Part shown: piece by piece, positions 47,688-56,812 of the stretch
Layout: the number at the start of each line of letters is the position of its first letter
How positions within the stretch are numbered: position 1 is the first letter of the stretch
Origin: Olsenella sp. oral taxon 807
GTDB lineage: Bacteria > Actinomycetota > Coriobacteriia > Coriobacteriales > Atopobiaceae
Assembly: GCF_001189515.2 (NCBI RefSeq)
Contig: NZ_CP012069.2
Location: forward strand, 2,170,001 to 2,234,000
Length of the DNA stretch: 64,000 bases
Direction: 5' to 3'
Notes under the pieces: model-generated
Databases searched by the model: none
What the model was told of the DNA's origin: nothing
Seen by the model: only the letters and a program-made list of their open reading frames with translations
Program-made: the position numbers and the translations under genes

Positions 47688-49187
47688 TCAGCCGAGCCGA
47701 TAGCGCCGCTTGGGACTGTTCTTGGTTCCAATAGGCTCGAGGGTCCCGTCCTCCACAAGCCTCGAGAGGTAACGGCGAACGGTCTTCATGGTCATCCCCA
47801 CCGCTTTCGTCACCTCGGACGAGCTCGCGCTCTCGTGCTCTGCGAAGTAGGAGAGTATGGCTTCCTCGACGTTGGCCCTCGAGTAACTGCGCCCCTCCTC
47901 TTCGGTCATCCTCCGGTGCCGGAAGAGAATGTCGAACTCGTCCAGGGTGCTGCGGACTATGGGCTTGCCCATGAGCGCCTTCTCGAGGGACATTTTTATG
48001 GTGGGGTAGCCCGATCCGCGGTTCTCTACCACGCGGCCGACGCTTCCGTCGTAGTCGACGTACGGGACGTCCTCCAGGATCCGCGCCAGGTACTGGTTTC
48101 GCGAAGCCGTGCCGCCCTTGGTGCCGAGGCTCTCCACCGTGAGGGATCCGAACAGGCCGCCGGGGTTCGAGACCTCCAACCGGTCCGGGTACAGGTCCAC
48201 CATCACGGGCGTGCCGTGGCCATCGGGCGAGTAGTCGCGGTGCATGAGGGCGTTCGCGACGGCCTCGCGCACTGCGGGGAGCGGGTAGTCGGGCACGTCC
48301 TCGCGCAGTGCTCCCTTCACTATCGCGCCGTGCCGCATGTTCCGCGAGACCGCCCTCACGGTCTCGACGACCATGGTGGGAATCGGCCCGTCGGCGTTGG
48401 CTGCGTCCGCGAAACGCCTGCCAGCGCCGTCGACCTCACCCTTACGCGGCGTCGGGTAGGAGGTGAAGACCACATCCAATCTGGGGAAGAACTTCTGCGG
48501 GTACTTCCCCAGGGCGAGCATCCCGGCAAGCGTCGGCCTCGCGACGCCCGCCGCGTCCACCGCCACGACGCGCCGGTTGGCCATGAGCTCCTCGTCCGAG
48601 ACCGCGCCCGAACGGTCAAGCGTCGTGGCGCGCACGTGCGAGAGCCAGCCCTCGAGCAGGACCGGATCGAGGTCGCCGACGGTGGCGTCTGGTATGGTCA
48701 CCGCATCGTTTCTGGCCGAGCGGTGCTGGTTCTCAATGAAGCGGTCTATCTCGTAGAGCGACATCTTATGATCGCCGTCGCCGGTCCTCACATATGAGCC
48801 GTCGCGCTGGCCTCGCTTCTTGACGTAGCAGGGCTTCTCGCGGACCGGCGCCTCTGCCACGTTGCCCACGACCACGGGTCTGCCGTCGAGCATAAGCACG
48901 AGTATGTCCACGGCCTGCGGCGGCTCCACGAGCTCGCGGGCGGCCTGGGCGAGCTTGGCCTGCAGCGTCTTTGTGTCGATGTCGCCGGCGGGCTTGAATC
49001 CGTTCTTCTCGAACACCCCCAGCATGACAGTTCCGCCGTGCGTGTTCGCGAAGGCGGATATGGTGTTTGGCACGCTCTTGGGAAAGCCGCCCGCCGCAGA
49101 CTTGACCTCGTATTCCGCCAGGTCGGTGCCCGCTGCGCGCATGCGGTCGATTGCGCTTGCGAGATCCCTGTCAGTCGTGATGAACAT
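47688..49187 (-). CDS. AlbA_2 / HATPase_c_4 protein, cassette 2
   Basis: 499 residues starting MFITTDRDLASAIDRMRAAG. AlbA_2 domain (LAEYEVKSAAGGFPKSVPNT, AFANTHGGTVMLGVFEKNG), HATPase-like part (REAVANALMHRDYSPDGHG, LEVSNPGGLFGSLTVESLG, VVENRGSGYPTIKMSLEKA) and a C-terminal winged helix (SSSEVTKAVGMTMKTVRRYL). ATG 49187 has AGGAG five bases upstream; a GTG two codons earlier is possible. It is enclosed by 40-bp inverted repeats. About the same architecture as the genes at 39212 and 45224 but with low identity. Confidence 0.85.
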   Translation of the reverse strand: MFITTDRDLASAIDRMRAAGTDLAEYEVKSAAGGFPKSVPNTISAFANTHGGTVMLGVFEKNGFKPAGDIDTKTLQAKLAQAARELVEPPQAVDILVLMLDGRPVVVGNVAEAPVREKPCYVKKRGQRDGSYVRTGDGDHKMSLYEIDRFIENQHRSARNDAVTIPDATVGDLDPVLLEGWLSHVRATTLDRSGAVSDEELMANRRVVAVDAAGVARPTLAGMLALGKYPQKFFPRLDVVFTSYPTPRKGEVDGAGRRFADAANADGPIPTMVVETVRAVSRNMRHGAIVKGALREDVPDYPLPAVREAVANALMHRDYSPDGHGTPVMVDLYPDRLEVSNPGGLFGSLTVESLGTKGGTASRNQYLARILEDVPYVDYDGSVGRVVENRGSGYPTIKMSLEKALMGKPIVRSTLDEFDILFRHRRMTEEEGRSYSRANVEEAILSYFAEHESASSSEVTKAVGMTMKTVRRYLSRLVEDGTLEPIGTKNSPKRRYRLG

Positions 49188-49207
49188 GGGCACTCCTGGA
49201 ATGTCGG

Positions 49208-49270
49208 ACTAGGGAACTATGGAAACATAAGAGTTCCCTAGTTCCCTAGTAAATATATCTAGTAGCGATG
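49208..49270. promoter_or_regulatory. right inverted repeat and operator of AlbA_2 cassette 2
   Basis: ACTAGGGAACT at 49208-49218 faces two overlapping copies of its complement AGTTCCCTAGT at 49232-49242 and 49240-49250; the same 11-mer stands at 47631-47641 on the other side of the gene. The outer 40 bp (49231-49270) are the partner of 47611-47650. Confidence 0.85.
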
Positions 49271-49307
49271 ATTCTACCTTAGTGTCATAGATGCCCAGAT
49301 CCGCAAC

Positions 49308-49655
49308 ATGATCCACACCGTGCATGATCAGCAGGTCATGCTCGACAGCGACCTGGCAGAGCTGTGCGGCGTGCTGACAGGAAACCTCAACAAGGCCGCG
49401 TCTCGAAACGCCGAGCGCTTCTCGGAGGACTTCCGCTTCAGGGTGTCGAAAGAAGAGCACGAGTCTTTGATGCTCCAAACTGGAATATCAAACGATGGCG
49501 GACGAGGTGGCAGGAGAAAGCCTCCCTACGTCCACACCGAGCAGGGCGCATCCATGCTCTCGGCCGTGCTCAGGAGCGAGGTCGCCGTCAGGGCGAGCGT
49601 GCAGATCATACGCGCCTTCGTCGAGATGCGCCACCTCATAGCTGTGCCCTCGTGA
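49308..49655 (+). pseudogene. ORF6N-domain protein, N-terminal part
   Basis: 115 residues: IHTVHDQQVMLDSDLAELCG, NKAASRNAERFSEDFRFRVS, RRKPPYVHTEQGASMLSAVL and IIRAFVEMRHLIAVPS. This is the phage-type KilA-N/ORF6N domain. It stops at the point where the copy at 61566 reads VEMRRYLASNAQMFERI, so the C-terminal half has been cut off, exactly at the repeat beginning 49653. Confidence 0.75.
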
Positions 49656-49757
49656 AACTTACGGAAACTTAAAGCCCGAATCGTACAATCGCATGACCTG
49701 CGCTTTCGTGTCCCTGTGGCGCTCTGGGGCCTCGGAAATGAAACTTACGGAAACTTA
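49653..49757. repeat. direct repeats at the end of the third AlbA_2 gene
   Basis: TGAAACTTACGGAAACTTA occurs at 49653-49671 and 49739-49757; each copy contains two GAAACTTA units. The first marks the break in the ORF6N gene, the second overlaps the 3' end of the AlbA_2 remnant. Confidence 0.8.
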
Positions 49758-49759
49758 GG

Positions 49760-50462
49760 TTACGCCCAGAGGGGAACGTAGCGCATGTACCTCGGCGCGG
49801 TATCGGGGTCGACCGGCTGTATCAGCCCGCGCTCCAACGTATCCCGAATCACACGGGACGCCTTCACCTTGGCGTCGGCAGAAAGCCCGAACAGCTCTCG
49901 CACGTCGGCATTGGTGAGTGCCTCGGCGATGACGCTCGCGAGGCACGCCTGCATGTAGCAGATCCTGACCCTGTCCTCCTTGCTCGTCAGGTCGAAGGGG
50001 ACCTTCGAGAATATCGTCGCCCTCGTGAACCTGCCCTGCTGCTGCCCCACGCGCGAGGCAGGGAGGCCGCTGGAGCTCGTCGCCGTCACGATCTTGTCGT
50101 AGCCACTGCCGCGCTCCTCGCAGATGCTGCACTTGCGCATAACCCGCCATGGCCTCGTTGCGCGGCTGGGGCACTGTGTCGATGATGCAGGCGACCTCAA
50201 CGAACGGGGCGCCTGCGTTCGAGAACTCGATGCGCCCGTCGAACACCTCCACCATTGGGCTCGCCCCGCACTGGTCGAGCGCCTGGCGGGCCATCATGTT
50301 CGCCGTGAGCTCGCTTACCGCGACCTCGGGGAAGCTGACCGCCTTACGGCGGATGGCGCCGTCGAGCACCTCCTCCTGTGGGATGATTGCCATGGCGAAC
50401 CGCACGACCTCCTCGTGTGATATGGCGTACCCCTTGGCGAAGGTCTGGCTTCTGGGAATCAT
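49760..50462 (-). pseudogene. AlbA_2/HATPase gene 3, lacking its N-terminus and frameshifted
   Basis: Begins in the middle of the family at IPQEEVLDGAIRRKAVSFPE, passes AVSELTANMMARQALDQCGA and IEFSNAGAPFVEV, changes frame near 50140 and ends ICEERGSGYDKIVTATSSSG ... ALTNADVRELFGLSADAKVK to RYMRYVPLWA. The AlbA_2 domain is missing. It abuts the AbiEi-like gene. Confidence 0.75.
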
Positions 50463-51277
50463 ATGTCCGGGTCCACCTCCTCATTCGCAACAATGCCCCA
50501 CTTTGCATCGAGCCTGCCCGTCCTGGGTGACGATGGGACGAGAAAGGAGGGTTCGCTTGCAAGCGCTGTGCAGTAGGCGACGAGCTCATCAGGCGCACCA
50601 TCTCCGAACGCATCGAAAAGCCAGCCGAGTCTCCTGGTCGCAGCGTCCGGAAAAAGCGGGGCGTCGGCGATAATCTGCGCGGCGTACTCTGGACGCTCCT
50701 CCGCAAGCTCGATGACGAGGTTCGCAACATTGGAGATCCCACCCGATATGCCAGGGTCAGCCGCGAGCATGAGCATGGTCGTACCCGATGAGGCAACGCG
50801 AACGCCCGTCCGGTGGCGCAACTCTGCGGAGGCCGTGGCCTTTCCGACGTAGCCGCGGCTGTAGAATCCGAGCCGGGAACGCCCGAAGGTGCGCGCCCTC
50901 ACCGTCTTGCCTGTCGCCACCTGGAATACCTGCGTCGCATGATGGCTTGCCCCGTGGCGCTCCGCAGCCGAGAGCCACCCCACGAGGTAGTCGGTTCCGA
51001 GATGCGCCATCATGTCTGCTATGTAGCCCATAGGGTCAGGCGCGCCCCACGTCCTGTACTCGGGCGGGATGGGCACCCACAGGCCACGCGCAGGCGAGAA
51101 CAGCTTCGCGCCCTTGCGCAGGGCTGCCATGCGCTGCGAGACCTGGTTCCCAGGAATTCCGCAAAGCCTCCTCACGTCCTTGGTGGAAAGCGACGTTACG
51201 CCATGGGAAAGCGCCCAGTCCGGCAGGTTGGAGGCGGACACGGAACCTGGGGCCGTTGTCTCTATGACATGATCCAT
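50459..51277 (-). CDS. AbiEi-family antitoxin-like regulator, orphan
   Basis: 272 residues. N-terminal winged helix (LSTKDVRRLCGIPGNQVSQR) and the AbiEi core (PIPPEYRTWGAPDPMGYIAD, YLVGWLSAAERHGASHHATQ, RHRTGVRVASSGTTMLML). In intact systems the AbiEii toxin follows directly; here the frame ends against the truncated AlbA_2 gene, so the toxin is missing. Its last 4 bp overlap that remnant. Confidence 0.82.
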   Translation of the reverse strand: MDHVIETTAPGSVSASNLPDWALSHGVTSLSTKDVRRLCGIPGNQVSQRMAALRKGAKLFSPARGLWVPIPPEYRTWGAPDPMGYIADMMAHLGTDYLVGWLSAAERHGASHHATQVFQVATGKTVRARTFGRSRLGFYSRGYVGKATASAELRHRTGVRVASSGTTMLMLAADPGISGGISNVANLVIELAEERPEYAAQIIADAPLFPDAATRRLGWLFDAFGDGAPDELVAYCTALASEPSFLVPSSPRTGRLDAKWGIVANEEVDPDI

Positions 51278-51651
51278 ATTTCACAATCTAACATATGTAG
51301 TGATAATACACAATTTGGATCAACTCACAGGATACGCAATCCTCATCCCCGCATTCTTTCGGCCGATTCCGAGGGTCTGGACCACCTTAAGCCAACGTAA
51401 GGCCTCTTCCCCCGGCCTGCGAACCCGCTCCGATGAGGGGTCGTGGCCCGCGCCCGATTCGAGGTCGCGGGCCCCGCCTGGACGGTCGACCTCGAGCAGC
51501 CCGCCACGCGCGACGGCGCCGGCCCCGCCAGCCGTATGCGCGTTCGCGGGGTCTCGTCATCCTCCATGGCCCGATGACGTCACCGGGAGGTTCGACATGC
51601 TCAGACACAATACGAATTAGCAATTAGCTTACAATTCCTCAGACGCATTTC
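51278..51651. other. gap without recognisable gene
   Basis: AT-rich next to the AbiEi-like start (its promoter must lie there), then very GC-rich. Nothing else seen. Confidence 0.4.
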
Positions 51652-52045
51652 GCGGCTTCGTAAGTTCGTGTGGGAGGGCAGTTGCGTCACCGCCCTGGCG
51701 GCGTGGGCGTCAGGTCCGAGCGCCCTTGCGTCACGGGGGCCATAGGGTCGTTGATGCCGTGGGACTCGCAGCCCCGCCCGGTCGCGCGAGCGGCCGTGGT
51801 GACGCAGGAGTGTACACAGATCAGCGAAAACGGCCCCTCGGAGCCGTTTCGGGGCATTTGTGTACACTGTTGCGACGCGAGTTGCGTCGGGTGGCACGAG
51901 CGCCCCAGCCGCTATGGTGTGCCGGCAGCGCCCCCTCGGTGGCCCGCCTCTCCCTTGGCCGGGAAAACAGGCTCTGCGCGAGTGGCGCCGCCGCTAGGCT
52001 GGCGTTTTCACCGGGGCGTCAGCCCACACAAACCCCCGAAGAGCC
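51652..52045. mobile_element. dispersed non-coding element, copy C (394 bp)
   Basis: Same ends as copies A and B (left GCGGCTTCGTAAGTTCGTGT, right CCCCCGAAGAGCC). Flanked by CGCATTTC (51644-51651) and CGCATTTT (52046-52053), 7 of 8 bases alike. Contains one 58-bp GTGTACAC-bounded unit. Confidence 0.82.
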
Positions 52046-52142
52046 CGCATTTTGTACTGTTTCGTTTCTCCCGCTCAGGGGCTTTACTCTTCTCTCTGTT
52101 AGAGAGTTGCGGAAAGACGATAGGGATGGAACCACCGCTGGC

Positions 52143-52232
52143 ACCACTGGCATAGCCAGTGGTTTTCTCACCAGAATAAATGAGGGGCACTCCCCGAAGG
52201 AAGCCCCCCTCTAAAACGGTCGAACCGTTTTT
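52143..52232. terminator. two hairpin terminators downstream of the Abi_2 gene
   Basis: ACCACTGGC-ATA-GCCAGTGGT followed by TTT (52143-52166, works on the plus strand), and AAAACGGT-CGA-ACCGTTTTT (52213-52232, symmetric, works on both). They follow the end of the Abi_2 gene (minus strand, stop at 52307). The rest of 52054-52306 holds no gene. Confidence 0.65.
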
Positions 52233-52306
52233 CGTAGTCCAACAAGTATGCGGCCAGTCGGGATCCGTGTCAAGGAAAACCTTGTGCAGTATCGGAGTCG
52301 ATTTCG

Positions 52307-52630
52307 CTAGTCGATCGGATACCAGCCCGAGACCATGCGGCCGATGAAGTCGAAGGAGGTGCTCACGGGAGCGCACTCCCTGTAGTAGTCGGTGTGCCTG
52401 TCCATCCTCCGGCGGAGGGCGCCCAGGCTCTTGGCTCGCGCGTTATGTATCCCGACGGATGCGAGCTCGCTGTGCATGAAGAGGGTTGTCGCTATCTGCT
52501 GCATCCTCTCGTTGCTGAGCTTGGTGCGCTGCATGTCCCCTCGGACGCCTACGCGCCCGAGGGCGCTCTTGACCTCGCTTCGTGGGGCGTACGGCGGCGT
52601 CCCCGCCCTAAGGTCGTTGATGATGCAGTT
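52307..52630 (-). pseudogene. Abi_2-family abortive infection gene, C-terminal part
   Basis: Joined in frame to 56037-56648 if the RIT element is removed: ...NGCAHN + NCIINDLRAGTPPYAP. Ends TSFDFIGRMVSGWYPID. It contains LSNERMQQIATTLFMHSELA typical of the AbiD/AbiF tail. Confidence 0.85.
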
Positions 52631-52725
52631 GTTGTGTTATCGGCGGCTCTCGGTTATGTGCGGATGACGGCCGACCCCAAGGTCATCCGCTCTCGCAGCC
52701 TGGTTTTCCGCACATAACCGTTTTG

Positions 52726-53718
52726 CTACCAATCCATGCTCTTGAGCCAGGACAGGAGATCCTGCCTCTCGCTTTCGTCATAAGCCGCGTCGGGCGCGAT
52801 GCGCGCGCCACGCTCCTCGATGGCCTTGCGGCGCATCTCCGGATTTGCCCTGGCGTATATCTCGGTGGTGGTTACCGAGACGTGTCCAAGCAGGTCGCGT
52901 ATGTACACGAGGTTGACGCCGGCTTCCAGCAGGTGCATCGCCCGCGAGTGCCTGAACATGTGCGGGGTTACCTTGGGCGGCACGTTGGCGCCGTCGCTCC
53001 GCGCCGCCTCCGAGTATTTCTCCACCACGTACCTGAGTCCCGATCGGCTCAGCTTGCCCTGCCGACCCGCGATGAGCGGCGCGTCGCCCGAAGCCCCCGA
53101 TTCCCTCACGTGGCGATCGATTATGGCCGACACCTCACGGCCGATGGGGACGACGCGCGACTTGCCTCCCTTGCCGCGCAGCACGACTGCGGAGAAGCCT
53201 GCGGAAAGGTCGCACGCCCGGATGTCTATGAGCTCCTGGGCGCGCGCGGCCGACTCGTAGAGCAGCGAAAGCGCGGCGAGGTGCGCGAGGCCCTCCCGAG
53301 TCGAGGGGTCCGGTGCGGCGAGCACGGCGCGCATGCCCTCGACGCCGATGTAGCCGACAAGCGGCGGGGGGCAGCGCTTCCTCCCCACGGCCAGCGCCGA
53401 CGAGCACGCCTCCATCCACACCGGATCCCGCGCCTGGATGTATCGGAAGAGGGAGTGTACCGCCGCGAGCCGATGGTTGCGCGTGGACACGGCGACGCCG
53501 CGCGAGCGCTCGAGGTGGTCGAGGAACTCCCCGAGCGCGTCCCCACCGAGGTCCTCCACTCCCAGGGCCTCGACAACCTTCCCGGATCGCCCCGACGCGA
53601 AGGAGACGAACTGGACGATGGCGTCACGGTACGACGCGACCGTGTTGGGAGACGCGCCCTTGACGTCGGGCAGGTGGCAGGCGAAGAAGCGGGCCACGTG
53701 CCCCTCGAAGCCGTCCAT
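52726..53718 (-). CDS. tyrosine recombinase, third of the trio
   Basis: 330 residues starting MDGFEGHVARFFACHLPDVK. Core-binding SAM-like domain (SPNTVASYRDAIVQFVSFAS) then the catalytic domain with Arg in LLYESAARAQELIDIRACDL, HMFRHSRAMHLLEAGVN (H-x-x-R) and LLGHVSVTTTEIYARAN with the tyrosine nucleophile. Overlaps the end of the second gene region by a few bases (TGAGATGG). Confidence 0.9.
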   Translation of the reverse strand: MDGFEGHVARFFACHLPDVKGASPNTVASYRDAIVQFVSFASGRSGKVVEALGVEDLGGDALGEFLDHLERSRGVAVSTRNHRLAAVHSLFRYIQARDPVWMEACSSALAVGRKRCPPPLVGYIGVEGMRAVLAAPDPSTREGLAHLAALSLLYESAARAQELIDIRACDLSAGFSAVVLRGKGGKSRVVPIGREVSAIIDRHVRESGASGDAPLIAGRQGKLSRSGLRYVVEKYSEAARSDGANVPPKVTPHMFRHSRAMHLLEAGVNLVYIRDLLGHVSVTTTEIYARANPEMRRKAIEERGARIAPDAAYDESERQDLLSWLKSMDW

Positions 53719-53719
53719 C

Positions 53720-54642
53720 TCACACCCCTCCCAGGCCGGGGGCCACGTGCGGCGCGTACAGCTCCATGCGCTCGAGGACGCCCGCGCGTCCCTCGTCCGT
53801 GAGGCGGAGGTACCATTCCGTCTCCTTGGGCCCGCAGTGGCCCATGTACCGGGACAGGACCGGCAGGGCCGCGCGCACGTCGACCCCCGCGGCGTCCATC
53901 CGCGCGAGCGCCCCGACCGCGAACGTGTGCCGCCAGTCATGCAGGCGCGGATAGGCCCCGTCCGCCCTGCGCACGCCTGCGGAATCCAGGAGGGTCCTGT
54001 GCCATGTGCCGACGAGCTGGTTCTGCAGCGGGCCGCCCTCCCGCAGAAGACGAGCCCGCCCCCGCCGCCGACGCGGAGTCCCCGGTAGCGTTCGAGCACC
54101 TCCGCCATCGATGCCGACATGACGACGAGCCGGGGCTTCCCTCCCTTGCCGAGAACGCTGAGCCGCCTCCCGTCGACGTCGTCCCACCGCAGGCCGGCCG
54201 CCTCAGAGAACCTGAGGCCGGTCGAGTAGAGCAGGCGCACGAACGCCGGCATGATGAGGCTCGGCTCGTAGGGGCTGCGCCTCTGGGCGATGCCGGCATC
54301 GGCCGCCGAGAACACGGCGGAGGCCTCCTCGTCCGTGTAGATATGGGGCACGAAGTCGCTCTCGAGGCGGACGTCCGCCCTGAAGGAGCCGGCCTCGATG
54401 TCCCTCCTCGCGCAGAACCCCGCGAACACGTTCCACAGCCCGACCCTGTTGGCGCGCGTCCGGCACGCCTCGCCGTCCCTGGGGGCGGCCCACTCCGCGA
54501 AGGCTGCCTCGTCCATGTCCCGCTCGCCCAGGAACGAGCACAGGCGCTCGCAGGCGCACACGTGGCTTCGCCCGTACGCGTAGCCGCACGCCCTCCTCTC
54601 GGCGATGAAGGCGCGCAGGGCGTCCGCCCAACGGCCCCTCAT
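53720..54642 (-). pseudogene. tyrosine recombinase, second of the trio, frameshifted
   Basis: Starts MRGRWADALRAFIAERRACG; Arg in LLYSTGLRFSEAAGLRWDDV. In the G/C run at about 54035-54060 the frame changes, after which PLQNQLVGTWHRTLLDSAGV, LHDWRHTFAVGALARM and YMGHCGPKETEWYLRLT follow with His, Arg and Tyr intact. About 307 residues if corrected. May be a real mutation, a sequencing error or, less likely, programmed frameshifting. Confidence 0.8.
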
Positions 54643-54646
54643 GCGC

Positions 54647-55873
54647 TCACCACCCGCGGACATGGGGCACCTCCGGCGGGATGGCGGCAAGGCCCTCCTC
54701 GTCGACCGACAGGTACGCCTCGGTGGCCGACGTCGAGGCGTGGCCGAGCACCGAGGATATCGTCGGCAGCGGGACACCGGCGGCGAGCAGGCCAGACGCG
54801 GCGGAATGGCGCAGGGCATGGCCGCCGTGCCTGCGCCCGGAGCGGTCGACGCCGGCCCGGTCGATGGCGCGCGTCACCATCCGATGGAACGAGGAGCCGC
54901 TCTTGTAGGGCGTGTGCGGTGCGTGCGTCGTCAGGATGACGTGCGGGTCGTTCGACCTCGGGCGGGCGTTCCCCGCGTAATCGAGGAGCGGGAACCTCAC
55001 CCCGTCGACGATGGGCAGTGATAGCCGAAGGCCCGTCTTCGCCTGGACGATCGCGATGCGGCCCGAGCACCAGTCGACGTCGGCGAACCTCAGTGCGGCG
55101 ACGTCCCCGCATCGCATGCCGTAGTGCGCGAACAGGCTCAGGACGAGCATGTCGCGCTTGCCGGCGGGCGTCGCCACGTCGACGGAGCCGAGGATCAGCG
55201 CGACCTCCTCGTCGGTGTACCGCGACGGTAGCGGCGAATAGGCCCTGGCCCTTACGACGGGAAAGGCGTCCCGGCCGCCGAACGCGATGAGCCCCTCCTC
55301 GCCCATCCAGTCCAGCGCCTTACGCAGCGAGTAGCCGTCTCGTTTGTTCTCGTGGGGCGATCTCCCCGGCTCTCCCATGTATGCGTGCACGTCGGCCACG
55401 GTCAGGTCCCCGATCTTGCGTACCCCGCGCGAGTCGAGGAACAGCAGGAAGCGGCGAACCCGCCAGAGCCTCAGCGCCTTGGTGCTCCCCGCGAGCCCGC
55501 TAGACCCCACCAGGGCCGCGTATCCCGCGTAGGCGCCCGCGAACTGCTCGGGCGGGGGCTCGGGGCCGGGGTGCCGCTGATGGCTCTTGAGGTAGGTCCC
55601 CGTCTCCTCGAGCTCGAGCAACGTGAGCAGCGGCTTGCGGATCACGCACTGCGCCGGAGTCACGTCGCGCTCGTCGATCGGGAGGTCGAACTGGGCGAGG
55701 AGGAAGCGCGCGGCCTCCTCCCTGTTGACCGAGCGTACCCCTTCTCGCTCGCACCACTTGGCGAAATTGCCGAGCACCCAGCGCGCGTTCCTCACCATCT
55801 CGTCGCTGTAACCGTCTGACCTCAACCGATCGACGAGGGCGTCGGCAGCGCCCCCTAACATCTTGATGTCCAT
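54647..55873 (-). CDS. tyrosine recombinase, first of the trio
   Basis: 408 residues starting MDIKMLGGAADALVDRLRSD with GGAG before the ATG. Catalytic residues: Arg in LFAHYGMRCGDVAALRF, HALRHSAASGLLAAGV, and Tyr in LGHASTSATEAYLSVD. Full length for RitA. Ends 4 bp before the second recombinase gene. Confidence 0.9.
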   Translation of the reverse strand: MDIKMLGGAADALVDRLRSDGYSDEMVRNARWVLGNFAKWCEREGVRSVNREEAARFLLAQFDLPIDERDVTPAQCVIRKPLLTLLELEETGTYLKSHQRHPGPEPPPEQFAGAYAGYAALVGSSGLAGSTKALRLWRVRRFLLFLDSRGVRKIGDLTVADVHAYMGEPGRSPHENKRDGYSLRKALDWMGEEGLIAFGGRDAFPVVRARAYSPLPSRYTDEEVALILGSVDVATPAGKRDMLVLSLFAHYGMRCGDVAALRFADVDWCSGRIAIVQAKTGLRLSLPIVDGVRFPLLDYAGNARPRSNDPHVILTTHAPHTPYKSGSSFHRMVTRAIDRAGVDRSGRRHGGHALRHSAASGLLAAGVPLPTISSVLGHASTSATEAYLSVDEEGLAAIPPEVPHVRGW

Positions 55874-56036
55874 GCCCTTGCTCCTTTCCACGAGTCGGAC
55901 ACCGTGGGAAGGAGCGTAACTGATTATGTGCGGAATACTAGGTTGTGCACGCCTCTGAACCGGTTAGTCGCGACAGACTGCTCATAACCGAGAGCCGCCG
56001 ATAACACAACTTATGTGCATTTGCACATAAGTTGTG

Positions 56037-56648
56037 GGCGCAGCCGTTGCGGAGCCCCTTGACGCTTTGCAGCATGTAGAAGTCGTTCCGCATGCGCCGG
56101 TTGTCGAACCTGTCGGCGCAGAACTTGTAGAAGTGGATGAAGCGCCCGAAGGATATGACCTCGATGAGCTCCCATGCCGGGAAGCCGTAGTCGGGCCTCC
56201 TCTCCACGAGTCCGCTCGTGTAGGGGCTCGACTTGCCCTTGTCGATCTCGTCGTAGGGATGAGTCCCCAGGTCGTCCTGCTGCTGCAGGAAGTCCCTGAC
56301 GATTTTGTACCCGTCCGCCCGGCGCTCCTCCATCTTGCCCAGCAGCCTCACCTTCGAGAAGTGCTCGACATCCAGCGTTATGGGCAGCATCTCGTTGCGC
56401 AGCCTCATGTCGATGATCGAGAGGTCCGTGAACATGCCGAAGTCGAGGCCGATGTACTTGCCGTCGTTCGGACCGCCCTCGACCCTCGCGAAGTTGGCGC
56501 GGTAGGACTTCAGGCGGAAGTAGTTGTTGTTGCTCTTGAGGTATTCCTCGGCGTCTCTCTCGCTGCAGATCCGGAAGCCCACGCCCTCCGACTTGAGGTG
56601 GGCAACCTGCTGAGATGGCGTCAGCCACGGCTTTCTCACATTTGCCAT
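56037..56648 (-). pseudogene. Abi_2-family abortive infection gene, N-terminal part
   Basis: Starts MANVRKPWLTPSQQVAHLKS with CAGGAG upstream; contains EYLKSNNNYFRLKSYRANFA and MFTDLSIIDMRLRNEMLPIT, the core of AbiD/AbiF-type proteins that abort phage infection. Reading into the RIT element it ends after QSVKGLRNGCAHN. With the C-terminal part it would be 311 residues. Confidence 0.87.
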
Positions 56649-56812
56649 GTTGCAGTCTCCTGGCATAAGTCCTCGTAGTTTTCCCATTGTACGCGCGTCG
56701 TGACTCGCCTTGGGCGAGAGTCGGCCGTCGCGCTTGTCTTTCGTTCGCCACATCCAGCGAAACGCTATGCGCGCGATAGCCTTCGGCACCCGCAGCAGTG
56801 CCCCAAGCGCCC

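Larger units (their letters stand above)
52631..56036. mobile_element. RIT element (three tyrosine recombinases) inserted in an Abi_2 gene
   Basis: About 3.4 kb. Inverted ends of 28 bp: GTTGTGTTATCGGCGGCTCT and the following CGGTTATG at 52631-52658, complement at 55983-56010. The right end adds a hairpin with arms CACAACTTATGTGC/GCACATAAGTTGTG (56005-56036). Subterminal copies of TATGTGCGGA occur near both ends. GTTGTG is present at both junctions with the interrupted gene. The three genes overlap or nearly touch in the order RitA-RitB-RitC, the hallmark of recombinase-in-trio elements. Confidence 0.88.

Noticed and set aside
52092-52103. CTCTCTGTTAGA as a remnant end of the IS/MITE family
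   Set aside because: Only 12 bases match; the rest of the terminal repeat is missing and the sequence is part of a local CTCTC/GAGAG hairpin.
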